Both the position numbers and the translations under genes were made by a program. From Diplolepis rosae (Eukaryota > Arthropoda > Insecta > Hymenoptera > Diplolepididae), in contig JAPYXD010000742.1 in NCBI GenBank assembly GCA_030998225.1, positions 5,456,001 through 5,520,000 of the forward strand: a DNA stretch of 64,000 bases, read 5' to 3'. Below, in pieces: positions 32,268 through 43,422 of the stretch. The number at the start of each line of letters is the position of its first letter. Positions within the stretch are counted from its first letter, which is position 1. The notes beneath the pieces were generated by a model. It did not search any database and was not told where the DNA came from. It was given only the letters and a program-made list of their open reading frames with translations.

Positions 32268-33067
32268 CTGTATCAACCCGATTTATATTTCATCTTTCTA
32301 TATTTTGAATTTTTTCTGTATACTCGTACACTGACATGAAGTCCATTCTAACAAATTTCTAGAGCTGCAGAGCCCATATTAAATATCTTAATTTAAATCT
32401 TATTGTTTGAAAAATAATAATCTCAGTTACTATTTTTAAAATTGGAATGTATTCGGATTTTCTACCGAATTATAATTTATACAGTTTTTTGACATTTCCA
32501 AATTTCTCAGTAAAGTTCCCTAAATAATTGGAACGAATTTAAGAACCAAGTTTCGTCAAATTAAACACTTAATGGAGTGTTCATGATTCAAACAAATCAG
32601 TTTGGCGAATTTTAGACATTCAAACATATATTTCCTAATCTTTAATAATATGATTCAACAAACTCTATATTTTACAATTTTCGTTATGTTTTGATCATTG
32701 AATTATTTATTTTTTCGTATACCTAAATATTCTATTTTAATTTCAAATTTTCTACATTAGTAAAGCTCTGAGCTTTTGATGATTTATAGTACTTCAGTTG
32801 GAAAATATATAACAGAACTTGAAGCGTTTTGGAAATATTACTCGAATGTGAATATTTTAAATTCTAATTTTCAAAGATTCTGAGATTCCTAATGATATAG
32901 TTTTACACTGGAATTCCGTTCAGATGACGAGGTTGAGACTGGAGAATTTCGCTAAGACGACGAAGGTAGAGGCAGGTTAGTGCTTCCCACCACTCTACCA
33001 TCATTCACGATCAGGTGTGATTTGCGAATAAGTGCGCATGTCCTGCGCATTATACGTATGTATATTT

Positions 33068-34371
33068 AAAGGGTTTCCGAATAGGGGCATAACAATTTCG
33101 TATCTTTATATGAACGCACCCTTAAACTTTTTTAATGAACTGTTAATGTTGAAACGTTAGTTGAAGTCAACATTTTCATAATGGTAAAGTTCACGAACCA
33201 GCCATGTTTGGAAATGATTAAAAACTACTACTGGAATTCTGAGTCGGTCGTCGCAACTTTAAGAGCGCTTACTCCAATTTTCGGCCGTAATAATCGTCCC
33301 ACCCGACAGGCTGTGCGTGCTATAGTGGATAAATTCGAGACCAAGTTTACACTATTGGACGTTCCGGTGCCAAAAAGACGTCGTATTGCTCGAAGCGAAG
33401 AAATAATCGCAGCCGTAAGGGCATCGATTCAAAATGAGCCAAATCAGTCGATTCCACGTCGTTCTCAAGAATTGGGCATCACTCAAACGACACTGTGGCG
33501 TATTATGCGAAAAGATCTTGGCCTACATGCTTTCAAGATTAAATTGACCCAAGAACTAAAGCCACTTAATTATTTGAAACGCCGACACTTCTCCAACTGG
33601 GCTCTGTCAAAGCTTGAAGAAAATGAAGAATTTCATCAAAAAATCATCTTCAGCGATGAAGCTCATTTCTGGGTCAATGGATTTGTTAATAAGCAAAATA
33701 TACGTTATTGGTCAGCAAAAAACCCAAATATGCTTCTTGAGACACCGTTGCATCCGCAAAAAGTGACTTTTTGGTGCAGTTTCCATGCCGGAGGTGTGAT
33801 TGGGCCGTATTTTTTCGTGGATGAAACGACCGCCATGTTACCGTCAATGGAGAACGCTATCGTGCTATGTTGGAAGATTATTTGTGGCCAGAATTGGATG
33901 AACTTGACATCAACAATATGTGGTTTGAACAAGACGGTACCACTAGCCACACAGCACGCGTCACAATCGATTTATTGAAAGGCAAATTCGCTGAACGTGT
34001 TATCTCGAAAAATGGTCCGGTCGAATGGCCGCCTCGTTCATGCGATCTAACGCCATTGGATTTCTTTTTATGAGGCCATATCAAGTCACTGGTCGATGCC
34101 AACAAGCCAGCAACTTTAGACGACCTCAAAGACAACATCCAACGCGCAATTGCCAACGTTCCGGTCGAAATGTGTGCCAGGATGGTGGAAAATTGGGTCC
34201 AAATAATCGACCGCTGTAAACAAGCTCGTGGTGGTTATATGACCGATATCGAATTTCATTCATAAAATGTAATGCTTGCACTACATCCACAATAAATTTG
34301 AAGTTAATATCTCAAATATTTCTGTGTTTTATTCATAGATAAAGTCGTTATGTCCCTATTGGAAAAACCTT
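33068..34371 (+). mobile_element. Tc1/mariner-type transposon, nearly intact
   Basis: Inverted ends AGGGTTTCCGAATAGGGGCATAAC (near 33070) and GTTATGTCCCTATTGGAAAAACCTT (near 34350). It encloses one transposase gene (33181-34265) with a short leader and tail. The few lesions suggest a recent insertion. From 34372 to 35530 nothing else is seen apart from AT-rich DNA. Confidence 0.8.
33181..34265 (+). pseudogene. Tc1/mariner-superfamily transposase, one frameshift and one stop
   Basis: The N-terminal helix-turn-helix starts MVKFTNQPCLEMIKNYYW (DUF4817-like), followed by a second helical domain (LGITQTTLWRIMRKDLGLHAFKI). The catalytic domain has FSDEAHFWVNGFVNKQN, GVIGPYFFVDE, WFEQDGTTSHTA and WPPRSCDLTPLDFF. 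A frameshift near 33833 moves the frame from the first 218 codons to 33867-34073, and TGA at 34071 replaces the Trp of the usual FLWG. The frame then continues to the terminal GGYMTDIEFHS. Acidic residues of the catalytic triad are present. About 350 residues is the normal length. Confidence 0.9.
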
Positions 34372-35530
34372 CATTAGAAAGCAGAAAATTAGTTAGAAGC
34401 ATATTATGACAGACATATTTGGGTGATTTAAAATTTGCGCTGCTGTAAACGTTTAGACGAAATAAGTAGTTGGGGATTAGGGAAAGTGATTTCCGTCGTC
34501 TTAACGAATTCTCGCTCCTTATTCTACTGAGACATTCATTTTATTAAATGCCATTTTAGCGCGATTTCAGTGTACATTTGAATTTTAGTTTAGAAACAAA
34601 TGTTCCGTCAAATTCTATAGCATATTGATTTTAGTCAATAGTATGCATGCTTTGACGAAAATGAATTAAAGATAAAGTGATTTAACAGTATTTTTTATAT
34701 ACAGTACTCATAACTCAGGAAACATAAACAAAAGACAAGAAAGGCCCAGAAATTATTCAAAATGATTTTCCGAATCTTCTAAAAAATTTGGTACAATAAA
34801 ATGCAATACCATCTACCATCCATGTAAATATTTATTCAAGATTTTTAAACTCAAAACTGAATACGAATCCCTGGTTTGAATAACTCGATAAAGAAATTAA
34901 TTAGGTAAAACTTTCTTCACAATTATTCTGATCAAAAATACGCTTTTGAAAATTTGGAGAGACGTTATTTAATTATTTGTAACAGAACAATAAAGAATAT
35001 AGATATACATCAGAAAAATTATAAAATAAAAATATAGTACATGCTGAGGTAAAAAGAGAAAACAAACATGCATATCAATTGAAAGCAGTGCACACTCTAA
35101 ACATTTACATCTAAATTATTTTTATACATAGAAGAAAAAAGTTCGTTAAATTAATTAAATTTTTTTTGGTTCAAGTCGATTGCGCGATGTAACACGGAAA
35201 AGCGAATTATGGGATTGATTCAAGAAAATGTTTACTTGGTGCCATATCATTGGAACAGAAGTACATATTTTTGATCTGAGGAAATATAAAATCAAATTAA
35301 ATAGTTTGTTTACTTAGTTTGAAGTTCATAGCATGAAATATTTGCTTCGAATAATATGTTCTTGTAACAAGTATTATATACTTTTTTTGATTCTATAATT
35401 TTCTTGATATAAGATAATTGGTGTTTTGTAATAAAAAAATATTAACTTCTTTCAAGTACAATTGACTTCTTTCTCGTGCCTTAATGATGATTTACTTTCC
35501 TAACAATCCTAAAAAATAAAGTAAATAATA

Positions 35531-35920
35531 CTCTAGCGAATCGGCTGAACGCGGCTTTACGCTATAGCGTAAACCTAGCGTAAAGTAGCAATATATCTCA
35601 TGAAAGCGACAAAACAATTATTAAAATTGTTTGTATCCTAATTCTGCGTTAAAATCAACGTTGAACCGTAATGGAGATATGCAATAATTTTATTTATTAA
35701 CGCTAAAATTTTTTAAAATATAGACATTAAATTTTTGATAGTTTTAGCGTTAATAAATAAGATTATTGCATATTTCCATTACTGTTCAATGTTAATTTTG
35801 ACGTAGAATAAGATTACAAACAAGTTAAATATTTATTTTGTTGCTTTTATGAGTTATATTGCCACTTTACTTCAGGTTTATGCTGTAGCGTAAACCTAGC
35901 GTTCAGCCGATTCGCTAGGG
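35531..35920. mobile_element. CCCTAG foldback MITE, copy 2 (390 bp)
   Basis: Ends CTCTAGCGAATCGGCTGAACG / CGATTCGCTAGGG, flanked by TA (35529-35530, 35921-35922); the arms cover almost the whole length. Same family as 28560-29137 (shared CTTTACGCTATAGCGTAAA and TATGCAATAATTTTATTTATTAACG). From 35921 to 36819 I see no gene. Confidence 0.9.
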
Positions 35921-36819
35921 TAATGTTTTCATAATTAAGCGGTATAAAATTTTGAGTCATGTCCCTTCCTCAATGAAAAAAATTGATGAGGTTCGACACA
36001 ATTTTTCTTTATGAAATTAGTGATGCCATTCGAGACGAGACGAAACGAGAAAGTCTCATTTCCGTATCGATTATTAATTGTTTTTTTTTTCGTTTTTCGA
36101 CTCCGTCTTCTCGTATTGCCTCACCTCATTTTGTCCTTTTTCGTTCTCGTCTCGATTTTTTGAGTATTACTTGCTAAGTGTTCACTTCCAAAGCAGACGT
36201 CCTACTTAAGTGTTTTGCTTGGAACTTATCGCGCTCGGTGTTCTATCCCTCACATACAAATTACTGAATTTGTTTTTGATTTTAAATGGAAGAGTAAATT
36301 CTATTTACTTGAAGCCATATTTGCCTAAAGGTACACATTATCATCGTAATGTTTGCGCTTCATGTTCAATTTCAATTTTATGTCGATTAGGGCCACACTT
36401 GCATCAAAAATTTGTAGATCTCCTGTAGGTAAACAATTTTGTTCCTCAACATTTCTTTCGTATGCCGCGTAGTTTTGTGTCACGTCCTGTGAAAATTAAT
36501 ACTTGTTTATAACAATAACCTATGTGAATTAATTTAAGAACCTTTATGAAATTAAATGCACGAAGCAACAGGTTTTTAATTTATTGATTGTAGAGAAACC
36601 CTAAGTGTCTAGACGAAATAAAAATGCACGAATTGGACAGCCCTGTCGGAATGCGTCATGTCAATATAAACTAGAAAATGGTGAACATCATGCCAGTATC
36701 GACTAGAAAAAGGTCTATAAAAGTACGTATTATCAATTGATTCAGGCAAGATATAAAGTGTCGTGGAGCATTGTTAATGATTTTTATTTCAACTCCGTTA
36801 ACTAATAGAATAACACTTT

Positions 36820-37173
36820 CTAAGGATCCTCTAGGGAAGGATAGGACAATCTTCCCCCACTGAGCCCTCCGTAATGACAATTGGATCGGAAGTGACGTCA
36901 TGAGCATTCTTGATCGTCTAAAACAACAACACGTTTTGAGGTTAGTTTTAGGAGCGAATATACTTTCCCGCATACAATATTCAACACAATATATCAGTTA
37001 TGATGCATATGTCATAATTAGATACTTATTAAACGAATATTGTCACATTTGTTATAAATTACAAAACAGAAACATAACCGCTTAACATTCAACCGGAACT
37101 CTCGAACAAGATCCGCTCGACAAATCCGTATTAGGCACGGGGTTTGTCCTGTCCTTCCCTAGAGGATCCTTAG
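36820..37173. mobile_element. MITE with CTAAGGATCCTCTAGGGAAG ends
   Basis: Perfect terminal inverted repeat CTAAGGATCCTCTAGGGAAGGA, imperfect over the next 10 bases, and a CACTTT duplication (36814-36819, 37174-37179). 354 bp, no coding capacity. The 6-bp duplication does not settle the superfamily. Confidence 0.8.
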
Positions 37174-37223
37174 CACTTTACACTATTGACGATTATCTGA
37201 GTTATTAAAAGTACATGGATTAA

Positions 37224-37865
37224 CCCTTTAGCTGCGGGGAAAATTCAGTACAAATTGAACTCTTATAAAATGCAAAATTTATACATAAAATCACTGGATA
37301 TCTCAGGTAGAGTCCCCGACCTGACTGCTTGTCGATATATCGACCAGCCCCACAGGCAACATAAAGTCAATGTAAAAAATTTGTCTCATTTATCATGAAG
37401 GTTTGTGGGGGTATTTCTATGTAATTTCACGCGCTGAATATGAAAAAAATAGTGAAAAAATTCTCACAGACACCCTTGACCTTGGAAATCGCCAATTCAA
37501 GGTCAAATTTTATTTCTAATATAATCCAAGTTTTTAGAAGGTTTTCGTATGTATTTTGATGCGTTGAATACGCAAAAAATAGTAAAAAACTTCCCGCAGA
37601 CACCCTTGACCTTGAAAATCTCTATTTCAAGGTCAAATTTCATGTCTAGTACAAGCCGAGTTTTGAGAAGGTTTTCGTACGTAGTTTGATGCTTCTACTA
37701 GAAATGAAATTTGACCTTGAAATACCGATTTTCAAGGTCAGCAATGTTTCGAGGAATTTTATAACTATTTTTTACGTATTGAAAACATTAAATTTTACGT
37801 AAAAACATTGAATATTTTGTGCCTCTTGAGTGGTCGATATATCGACCACCCCCGCAGCTAAAAGG
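37224..37865. mobile_element. piggyBac-like MITE, 642 bp, TTAA target
   Basis: Ends CCCTTTAGCTGCGGGG and CCCCGCAGCTAAAAGG directly inside duplicated TTAA (37220-37223, 37866-37869); TTAA and a CCCTTT start are typical of piggyBac. Each subterminal region carries GTCGATATATCGAC. The interior has six YCAAGGTCA words (three per strand) at 37477, 37497, 37607, 37627, 37712 and 37732, in a partly tandem arrangement. No coding capacity. Confidence 0.85.
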
Positions 37866-38278
37866 TTAAGCAGGAATTTGTCCTTGAGTTTAGCCTTATT
37901 AATCTTTTAGCACTATAATTCCGATTTTCGAATATTTTAGTTTTTGTGAATGAAAACCTAGGCATTTGTGCTTGAGTCTGACAACGTTAATTTTACATCA
38001 CTACGGCTTCAAATTGTTGATATAATAAAAATTAGGATATTCAAAATATAATTTATTCCTATTGATTTCAATCCCTTTAATTTAGATTTGCTTGAGTATA
38101 TAACCAGTCACAGTGTGATCATATAAAACTGAGACATTCAAAATAAAATTATCATTGAGAATATTGTAGAATTATCACCCTCCATGATGTGTATATAGTA
38201 GATGTATATATATAAGTCGATCAAGGTGTGGGTTAGAAAAAATAATTGAAACACTCAACCATAATTTGTCATGAGCGA

Positions 38279-38311
38279 CGTTTCGTTGGCTTGGTTCGCC
38301 AACCTCATCAG
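38279..38311 (-). ncRNA. hammerhead-ribozyme-like motif, left arm
   Basis: Inverse of the motif at 38486-38520. CTGATGA, stem II GTTGGC/GCCAAC, GAAA, then CGTC in the order of the hammerhead core. Stem III is not evident, so cleavage is uncertain. Confidence 0.45.
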
Positions 38312-38485
38312 GCTTAAAATTGAAGTCTTTACATTTAAAACATTTAGTCAATTATTAAAATCATAATTTAATTAGTTACATTGTTACTGTTTAATATTTC
38401 ACTTCAGGACGTAACAATGTGACTAATTAAATTAGATTTTAATAATTGACTAAATGTTTTAAATGTAAAGACTTCAATTTTAAGC

Positions 38486-38520
38486 CTGATGAGGTTGGCG
38501 AACCAAGCCAACGAAACGTC
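38486..38520 (+). ncRNA. hammerhead-ribozyme-like motif, right arm
   Basis: CTGATGA (38486-38492), stem II GTTGGC (38494-38499) with GCCAAC (38507-38512), GAAA (38513-38516), CGTC (38517-38520). The core order matches hammerhead motifs known from Penelope-like elements. No clear stem III can be drawn between GAAA and GTC. Confidence 0.45.
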
Positions 38521-38828
38521 GCTCATGACAAATTATGGTTGAGTGTTTCAATTATTTTTTCTAACCCACACCATGATCGACTTATATATATACATCTAAA
38601 ATTATCATTATTGGTTTTAAACACTCTGGTTGAGATTTGTGAAAGGTTATGTTAAACAGTGATTATAGAATTGAGCCATCAGCTATCCTTAAACTATATT
38701 TTCTGGAGATGAGGGTTAAAATTAATTATAATCAGGAAAACCAATGATTTAAAATCAATTCCAATATTTTTTTTCGAATTTTTGTAAAAAAAGTCATATT
38801 CTGTAGAACACTGTTTGGCAAATGAGCC

Positions 38829-40936
38829 CACGGGAAGAAGAACTTGCCGAGCGCTCGAAAAAGGGGAAAAGTATTGTCCACTTTGTAAAATTGAAGTAAA
38901 AAAAAAAGTTGTAAAAACTCAAAATAAAAAAAATATAAGCTGATAGAGCTTGTCAAAATACAACTTTTATTCCTCAAGTATTTTTTAGTACAACATCATT
39001 ATTATGAAAAAATAAATATAAAAGGTATTTTTTGAATAACCTAAAATCAATGTTTCAAAAAACATGAATTGCGATTTCTCGGTAAGTACTGCACGCAATC
39101 GATTAAATTTTGCGTATTTCCATTCAGTAATCATAGCTGATGTCGAATAGTCATTAAAAACAATAAATATTGTCAATATTTGATAATATTCAATAACAAA
39201 TCAATACCTGTCAATTCTTTGTTTTTCGCGATTCGGAGTGAAAAAGTGACGAATAAATTTTATGTTTCGAAAAATATGAAGTGACAAAGTTATTTATTTG
39301 TATTTAAGAAAGTTTTTCGGAAAATTTCAAATTATTCGCACTAAAAATAAAGAATTGAGAGGATTGTTAATAAAAAGCGCGCGACGCACGAAACGCTAAA
39401 GTTGAATTATTCAACAGAATTCTGCGTTTTTTTTAGTTTATTTGGATATTTGTTTAAATATTTGCCACTGAAAATCATTAAAATTCATAATATGTAACAA
39501 TAAAATAAAATTATTTAAGTTCAAACTTGTCCCACCCCCAAAACCTTATATATATGATGAATTGTGCGAAACACCTCAGGACGATTCTATTGGAATAAGC
39601 GCGGAAAAAATTAAAGATGCTCGAGCCTTATTAAGATATTTGAGCCTAGGTGGAAAAAAATATTACGAAGATATATAGTATTCATGAAAGTCCCAGTTAA
39701 GAAATCCAAATGAAATTGTTATTTAAGATGCAAGATTAAAGTATTATTATTGAGGTAGTATAGAATGATATTTTATAGATATATTGTATACAATTGTAAA
39801 TTATTTTCATTTTCATAATAATAAAATTTGTATAAAAATACAAAACATCAAATTTAATTGTACGATTAATTGTTTACGAAAAAATGATGTACAATTGCAT
39901 GATTTTCAGTAGCAAATTCCCAAATAAACTAAGAAAACCGCGGAATTCCATTGAATAATTCAACTTTAGCGCTTCATGCGTCGCGCGCTTTTATTAACAA
40001 CCCTCTCAATTCTTTATTTTTAGTACGAATAATTTGAAATTTTCCGAAAAACTTCCTTAAATACAAGTAAATAACTTTGTCATTTCATATTTTTCAAAAC
40101 ATATAGTATATTTATTAGTATTCTATTTTATGTGACTTCGGTGCGGATACGAGTTTTTATGCGTACACTTGAATCTAATCTAGTATTGTTGTTGTTTGTG
40201 GCGCTAGTCATTACACTTGATATTTCGCGAGTAGTCGCAGCCATTTTGATTTTATCGATCTTGTGTAGTAGTAGCTTGTTGTAATAGAGCATGCGGAGTT
40301 CAAATGTACAAGGCTTTGTCAGTAGGGTGCTAACGCTGTACGAAGAAGAAGAATAATAAAAAGAAGATTCTGCTCCGCTGTAAGACTATATGCGCATGCG
40401 CAGTTCAATTTTTACATTATATTCCTCTGTAACGGAATACACAACGTTCCGTTACTCTCAGCTGTAACGGAAAAACGAGTTTCTGCACCGGAGGGACATA
40501 AAAATTTATTCGTCACTTTTTCACTCCGAATCGCGAAAAACAAAGAATTGACAGGTATTGATTTTTTATTGAATATTATCAAATGTTGATGGTATTTATT
40601 GTTTTTAAATGACTATTCGGCATCAGAAATGAATTCTGAATAAAAATACACAGAATTTAATCCATTGCGTGCAGTACTTACCGAAAAATCGCAATTTATG
40701 TTTTTTGAAACATTGATTTTAGGTTATTCAAAAAATACCTTTTATATTTCTTTTTTCGTAATAGTCATGTTGGACTAAAGAATACTTGAGGAATAAAAGT
40801 TGTATTTTGACAAGCTCTATCAGCTTATATTTTTTTTATTTTGAGTTTTTACAACTTTTTTTTTTACTTCAATTTTACAAAGTGGACAATACTTTTCCCC
40901 TTTTTCGAGCGCTCGGCAAGTTCTTCTTCCCGTGGT
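38829..40936. mobile_element. 2.1-kb palindromic element, tail-to-tail duplication
   Basis: Left arm 38829-39420 equals the inverse of right arm 39945-40936, the right arm being interrupted by a MITE (40110-40503). Both arms encode, pointing inward, the end of a protein with a CPLC zinc-type motif (EKGEKYCPLCKIEV). In the right arm the minus frame extends outward past the palindrome edge (to 41035), so the left arm is a truncated inverted copy. The 500-bp centre has a 52-codon open stretch (39520-39678, plus, no ATG) with VPPPKPYIYDELCE. Family unknown. From 40937 to 41701 no further gene is seen. Confidence 0.8.
40110..40503. mobile_element. TTTTATGTG-TIR MITE, copy 2
   Basis: Ends TTTTATGTGACTTCGGTGCG and CACCGGAGGGACATAAAA (inverted). 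It interrupts the right arm of the 38829-40936 palindrome; comparison with the uninterrupted left arm (AACATAAAATTTATTC) locates the insertion to within a few bases. Non-coding. Confidence 0.85.
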
Positions 40937-41701
40937 CCCAAATGCCTTTAAACGGCCGCGAGCAAGAAGAATGAAAACTAAAGCATTCGCAAAAAATATC
41001 CAAATTAGGAAAATAAAAAGTGATAGTGAATTCACAGACTTTTTAAAATAATTGGTAAAAAAAAGAGAAAGGCTAATCGTAAATAAGTCTTATGTATTCA
41101 GAAGAAGAAAAGTTGTGAAAAACATAACCGAATTCACACCAGAAAATTCTGAATCAGGGAATGTCAAATCTGAAAATAAAACCTTCTATTGCGTATAACA
41201 AAAACGTTTTGTCTAGAATAACAGACATTCGTAGATCAGGTATAGATAGGGTTAAATTCGTTGAGAATTTTCGAAAATAAAAGATTGTTAATCATGAATG
41301 TATATTATCAATAATAAATAAAGTCATAACACTGTAATAAATTATATTCAATAGATTTATGATATGTAAAACATCGATATCGATTCCTCCACCAGATCAA
41401 GTTTAACCTAAGACTTGGGGTGAAATCCACGCAGGATAAGACAGCCGCTAGCGAATTAAAACGTTAATAAAACTTTAATTATTTATTTTGTTAGTCTAAA
41501 ACTTTCCGAGAAACTTATTCAAACCTTAATAAACAACTTTTTCCTATGAAACTTCTTTCTTACTCAGAATTTGTTCGAGTCTCGAAGCATTTGAAGATAT
41601 TCTCACATGACTTTTACTAGATCTCGGAAAAAAATTCATAAAACTTTTTCTCCGATGGTTGCTTTTAAAAGACCATAAACTTTAATTCTTATAAATTTTA
41701 G

Positions 41702-41885
41702 TTCAAAAATCCCGAAATTGGATACTTTAACCCTTCCAATAAGGCGAAAAAATCAGTTCGAGTACGCCCTATTACCGAGAACAATTATTTCTCCACCAGG
41801 TGATTATTACGATAAAGTAAATTTTCTGTCCGAAAGGCTGAAGGTTTTAGACACGCATAATTCGGGCTCTCAATTATTGCATGGG
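41702..41885 (+). CDS. isolated exon, 61 open codons
   Basis: Acceptor AAATTTTAG, donor GGG|GTAAGT. The frame reads KIPKLDTLTLPIRRKNQFEY...LLPRTIISPPGDYYDKVNF and ends in phase 0. Not transposon-like as far as I can tell. It lies on the same strand as the dsRBD exons and could be a later exon of that gene, but the phase leaving 30590 (one extra base) does not match its entry phase (needs two), so another exon would have to lie between. Function not assigned. Confidence 0.4.
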
Positions 41886-41989
41886 GTAAGTATAACGATA
41901 TCCCACAAATTAATCGCTAGTTTGACACTACTATAGGAGATACAACGTTGTTTGCACAAAATTACTACAGTCGAAAGTACCAACCTTCT

Positions 41990-42535
41990 GGAGCTTGAGT
42001 TAAAAGCTCGAAGATGCAGCCTTGTTTATTATTCGTTTGACAGCTATCGATAGTTAACGCTCTCGGGGAACTTGTAAACATGGAAAAAATTGGTCATCGT
42101 TATGTGATATAATACTCTTATTTGAAAGGTCTCAGTCTAACCAATATCAAAGCCCAACCAGATTCTACTCTGGGAGAGTCTGCTCCTCCGTTCACAACAA
42201 TAAAGTATTGGCTACCAGAATTTGAACAAGGTCCTACGAGCTGTTAAGAAAAACATCCCAGTGGTCGACCAAATGAGGTGACCACGACAGAAAAGGTGAA
42301 AAAGATCCACTAAATGGTATTAGATGACCATCGAATGAAACTGTGCAAGCTGGCAGACAGTTAGGCATTCCAAAAAGTGTTGTACATCGTATATTCACTG
42401 GAAATTCGGCCATCAGAAAGCTACGCGCAAGATGTGTGTCGCGTTTGCTCACAATGGAACAAAACGAGAGCCGTGAGAATGTTTGAACTGAGTATTTGGC
42501 GCTGTTTCACAGTAATGTGAATTAAGAATGCCAAA
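41990..42535 (+). pseudogene. mariner, N-terminal fragment
   Basis: From 42079 the plus strand reads MEKIGHRYVI, then stops and shifts through YLKGLSLTNIKAQ, APPFTTIKYWLPEF, SGRPNEVTTTEKV and KIHxMVLDD: the paired helix-turn-helix of a mariner transposase. It ends around 42480 before any catalytic motif. The sequence at 41990-42078 is probably its leader. 42540-42785 has no gene. Confidence 0.75.
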
Positions 42536-42968
42536 ATGACAACATGTAATTTATAATATAAACATGAGTGATTTATTTAAGTATACGTTGACTCGTGGGG
42601 TGACGACAACTTAACTTCCCCCTGAGTTTGTGGCCCTCGTGTCACCTAGTGACATTCTAGTCACTTCATAACACCTCCGTTTCTTAGATTATGAACTGAA
42701 ATACAAGCTTTCTTTGAACGCAAAACATCTATTACTAATTTAGGTACAAACATAGTCCCTATACTTAAAATTAAGTTCAACTAAAAAATTTTTCAAGGAC
42801 TAACAGTCGAATCCCCAAGACACAAAAAACACAACCAAATTTGGACCAAAGACAAAACACCTCAACAGAAAACAAATCGTGAGAAAAACAAACAAAAAAG
42901 GAGGAAAGGAAAAAGAAGGCAACCTTCCAAAACCCCTTCCTTCTTTTTCTTTCTTTCGTCCTCTTTTG

Positions 42969-43415
42969 TTTGGATAATGAATTTTAAAGTATCATATTAA
43001 AATTTTCTTCTAAAAATCTAGTAGGTGTATTAATAGTCGAAACAACTAGTCTCAAAGGATAGTTTTCCTCATGAATCTTTCTTAATCCATAACATCTAGC
43101 CAAAACTGTATTAGTTGTGTCAATATCTCTCCATTTGGTGTCTTTCCCCAATAGTCCCTTCTTCCTTCAATTATCCGCCATCCTGAAACTACTACTTTTT
43201 AATTTTTTTAAAGGATCTTGATTTAATACTTTAAAGTTCTCAACATTGCCAAGCAGCTCCTCCATGTCCTTTATGACATTTTTTTTCTCATGAGAACTGA
43301 AATATTACCCTTGTCCGCATTTGTACACATTAAGTCTTTGTTTTTCCTAAGGAACTCTTCAGTTATTTTTAAATTATTAACAAATTTTCTATCTATACTA
43401 AATGTCATAAAGGAC
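42969..43415 (-). pseudogene. Penelope-like RT, N-terminal portion (inverted)
   Basis: Minus-strand frames read EEFLRKNKD, CTNADKGNISVLM, a stretch with stops, and CYGLRKIHEENYPLRLVVST.NTPTRFLE, which correspond to the NADKG, YGLPKIHK and PLRPIVSS segments at the front of Penelope RTs. Several stops and shifts. Confidence 0.75.
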
Positions 43416-43422
43416 ATGTTCT

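Larger units (their letters stand above)
38198..38600. repeat. large hairpin with mirrored hammerhead-like motifs
   Basis: The left arm (38198-38385) and right arm (38412-38600) are nearly perfect inverses, with a loop of about 25 bp; they share ATATATATAAGTCGATCA, GTGTGGGTTAGAAAA and the ribozyme-like segment. The arms resemble terminal segments of Penelope-like elements facing head to head. No ORF. Confidence 0.85.

Noticed and set aside
33878..34156. 92-codon minus-strand frame
   Set aside because: Antisense to the Tc1/mariner transposase.
37320..37860. TTGACCTTGAA repeats as a satellite array
   Set aside because: The spacing is irregular and they lie inside exact TTAA-flanked ends, so they belong to a MITE.
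38732..38977. Minus-strand frame repeated at 40786-40974
   Set aside because: The two frames are antisense to the CPLC-type coding sequence in the arms of the palindrome.
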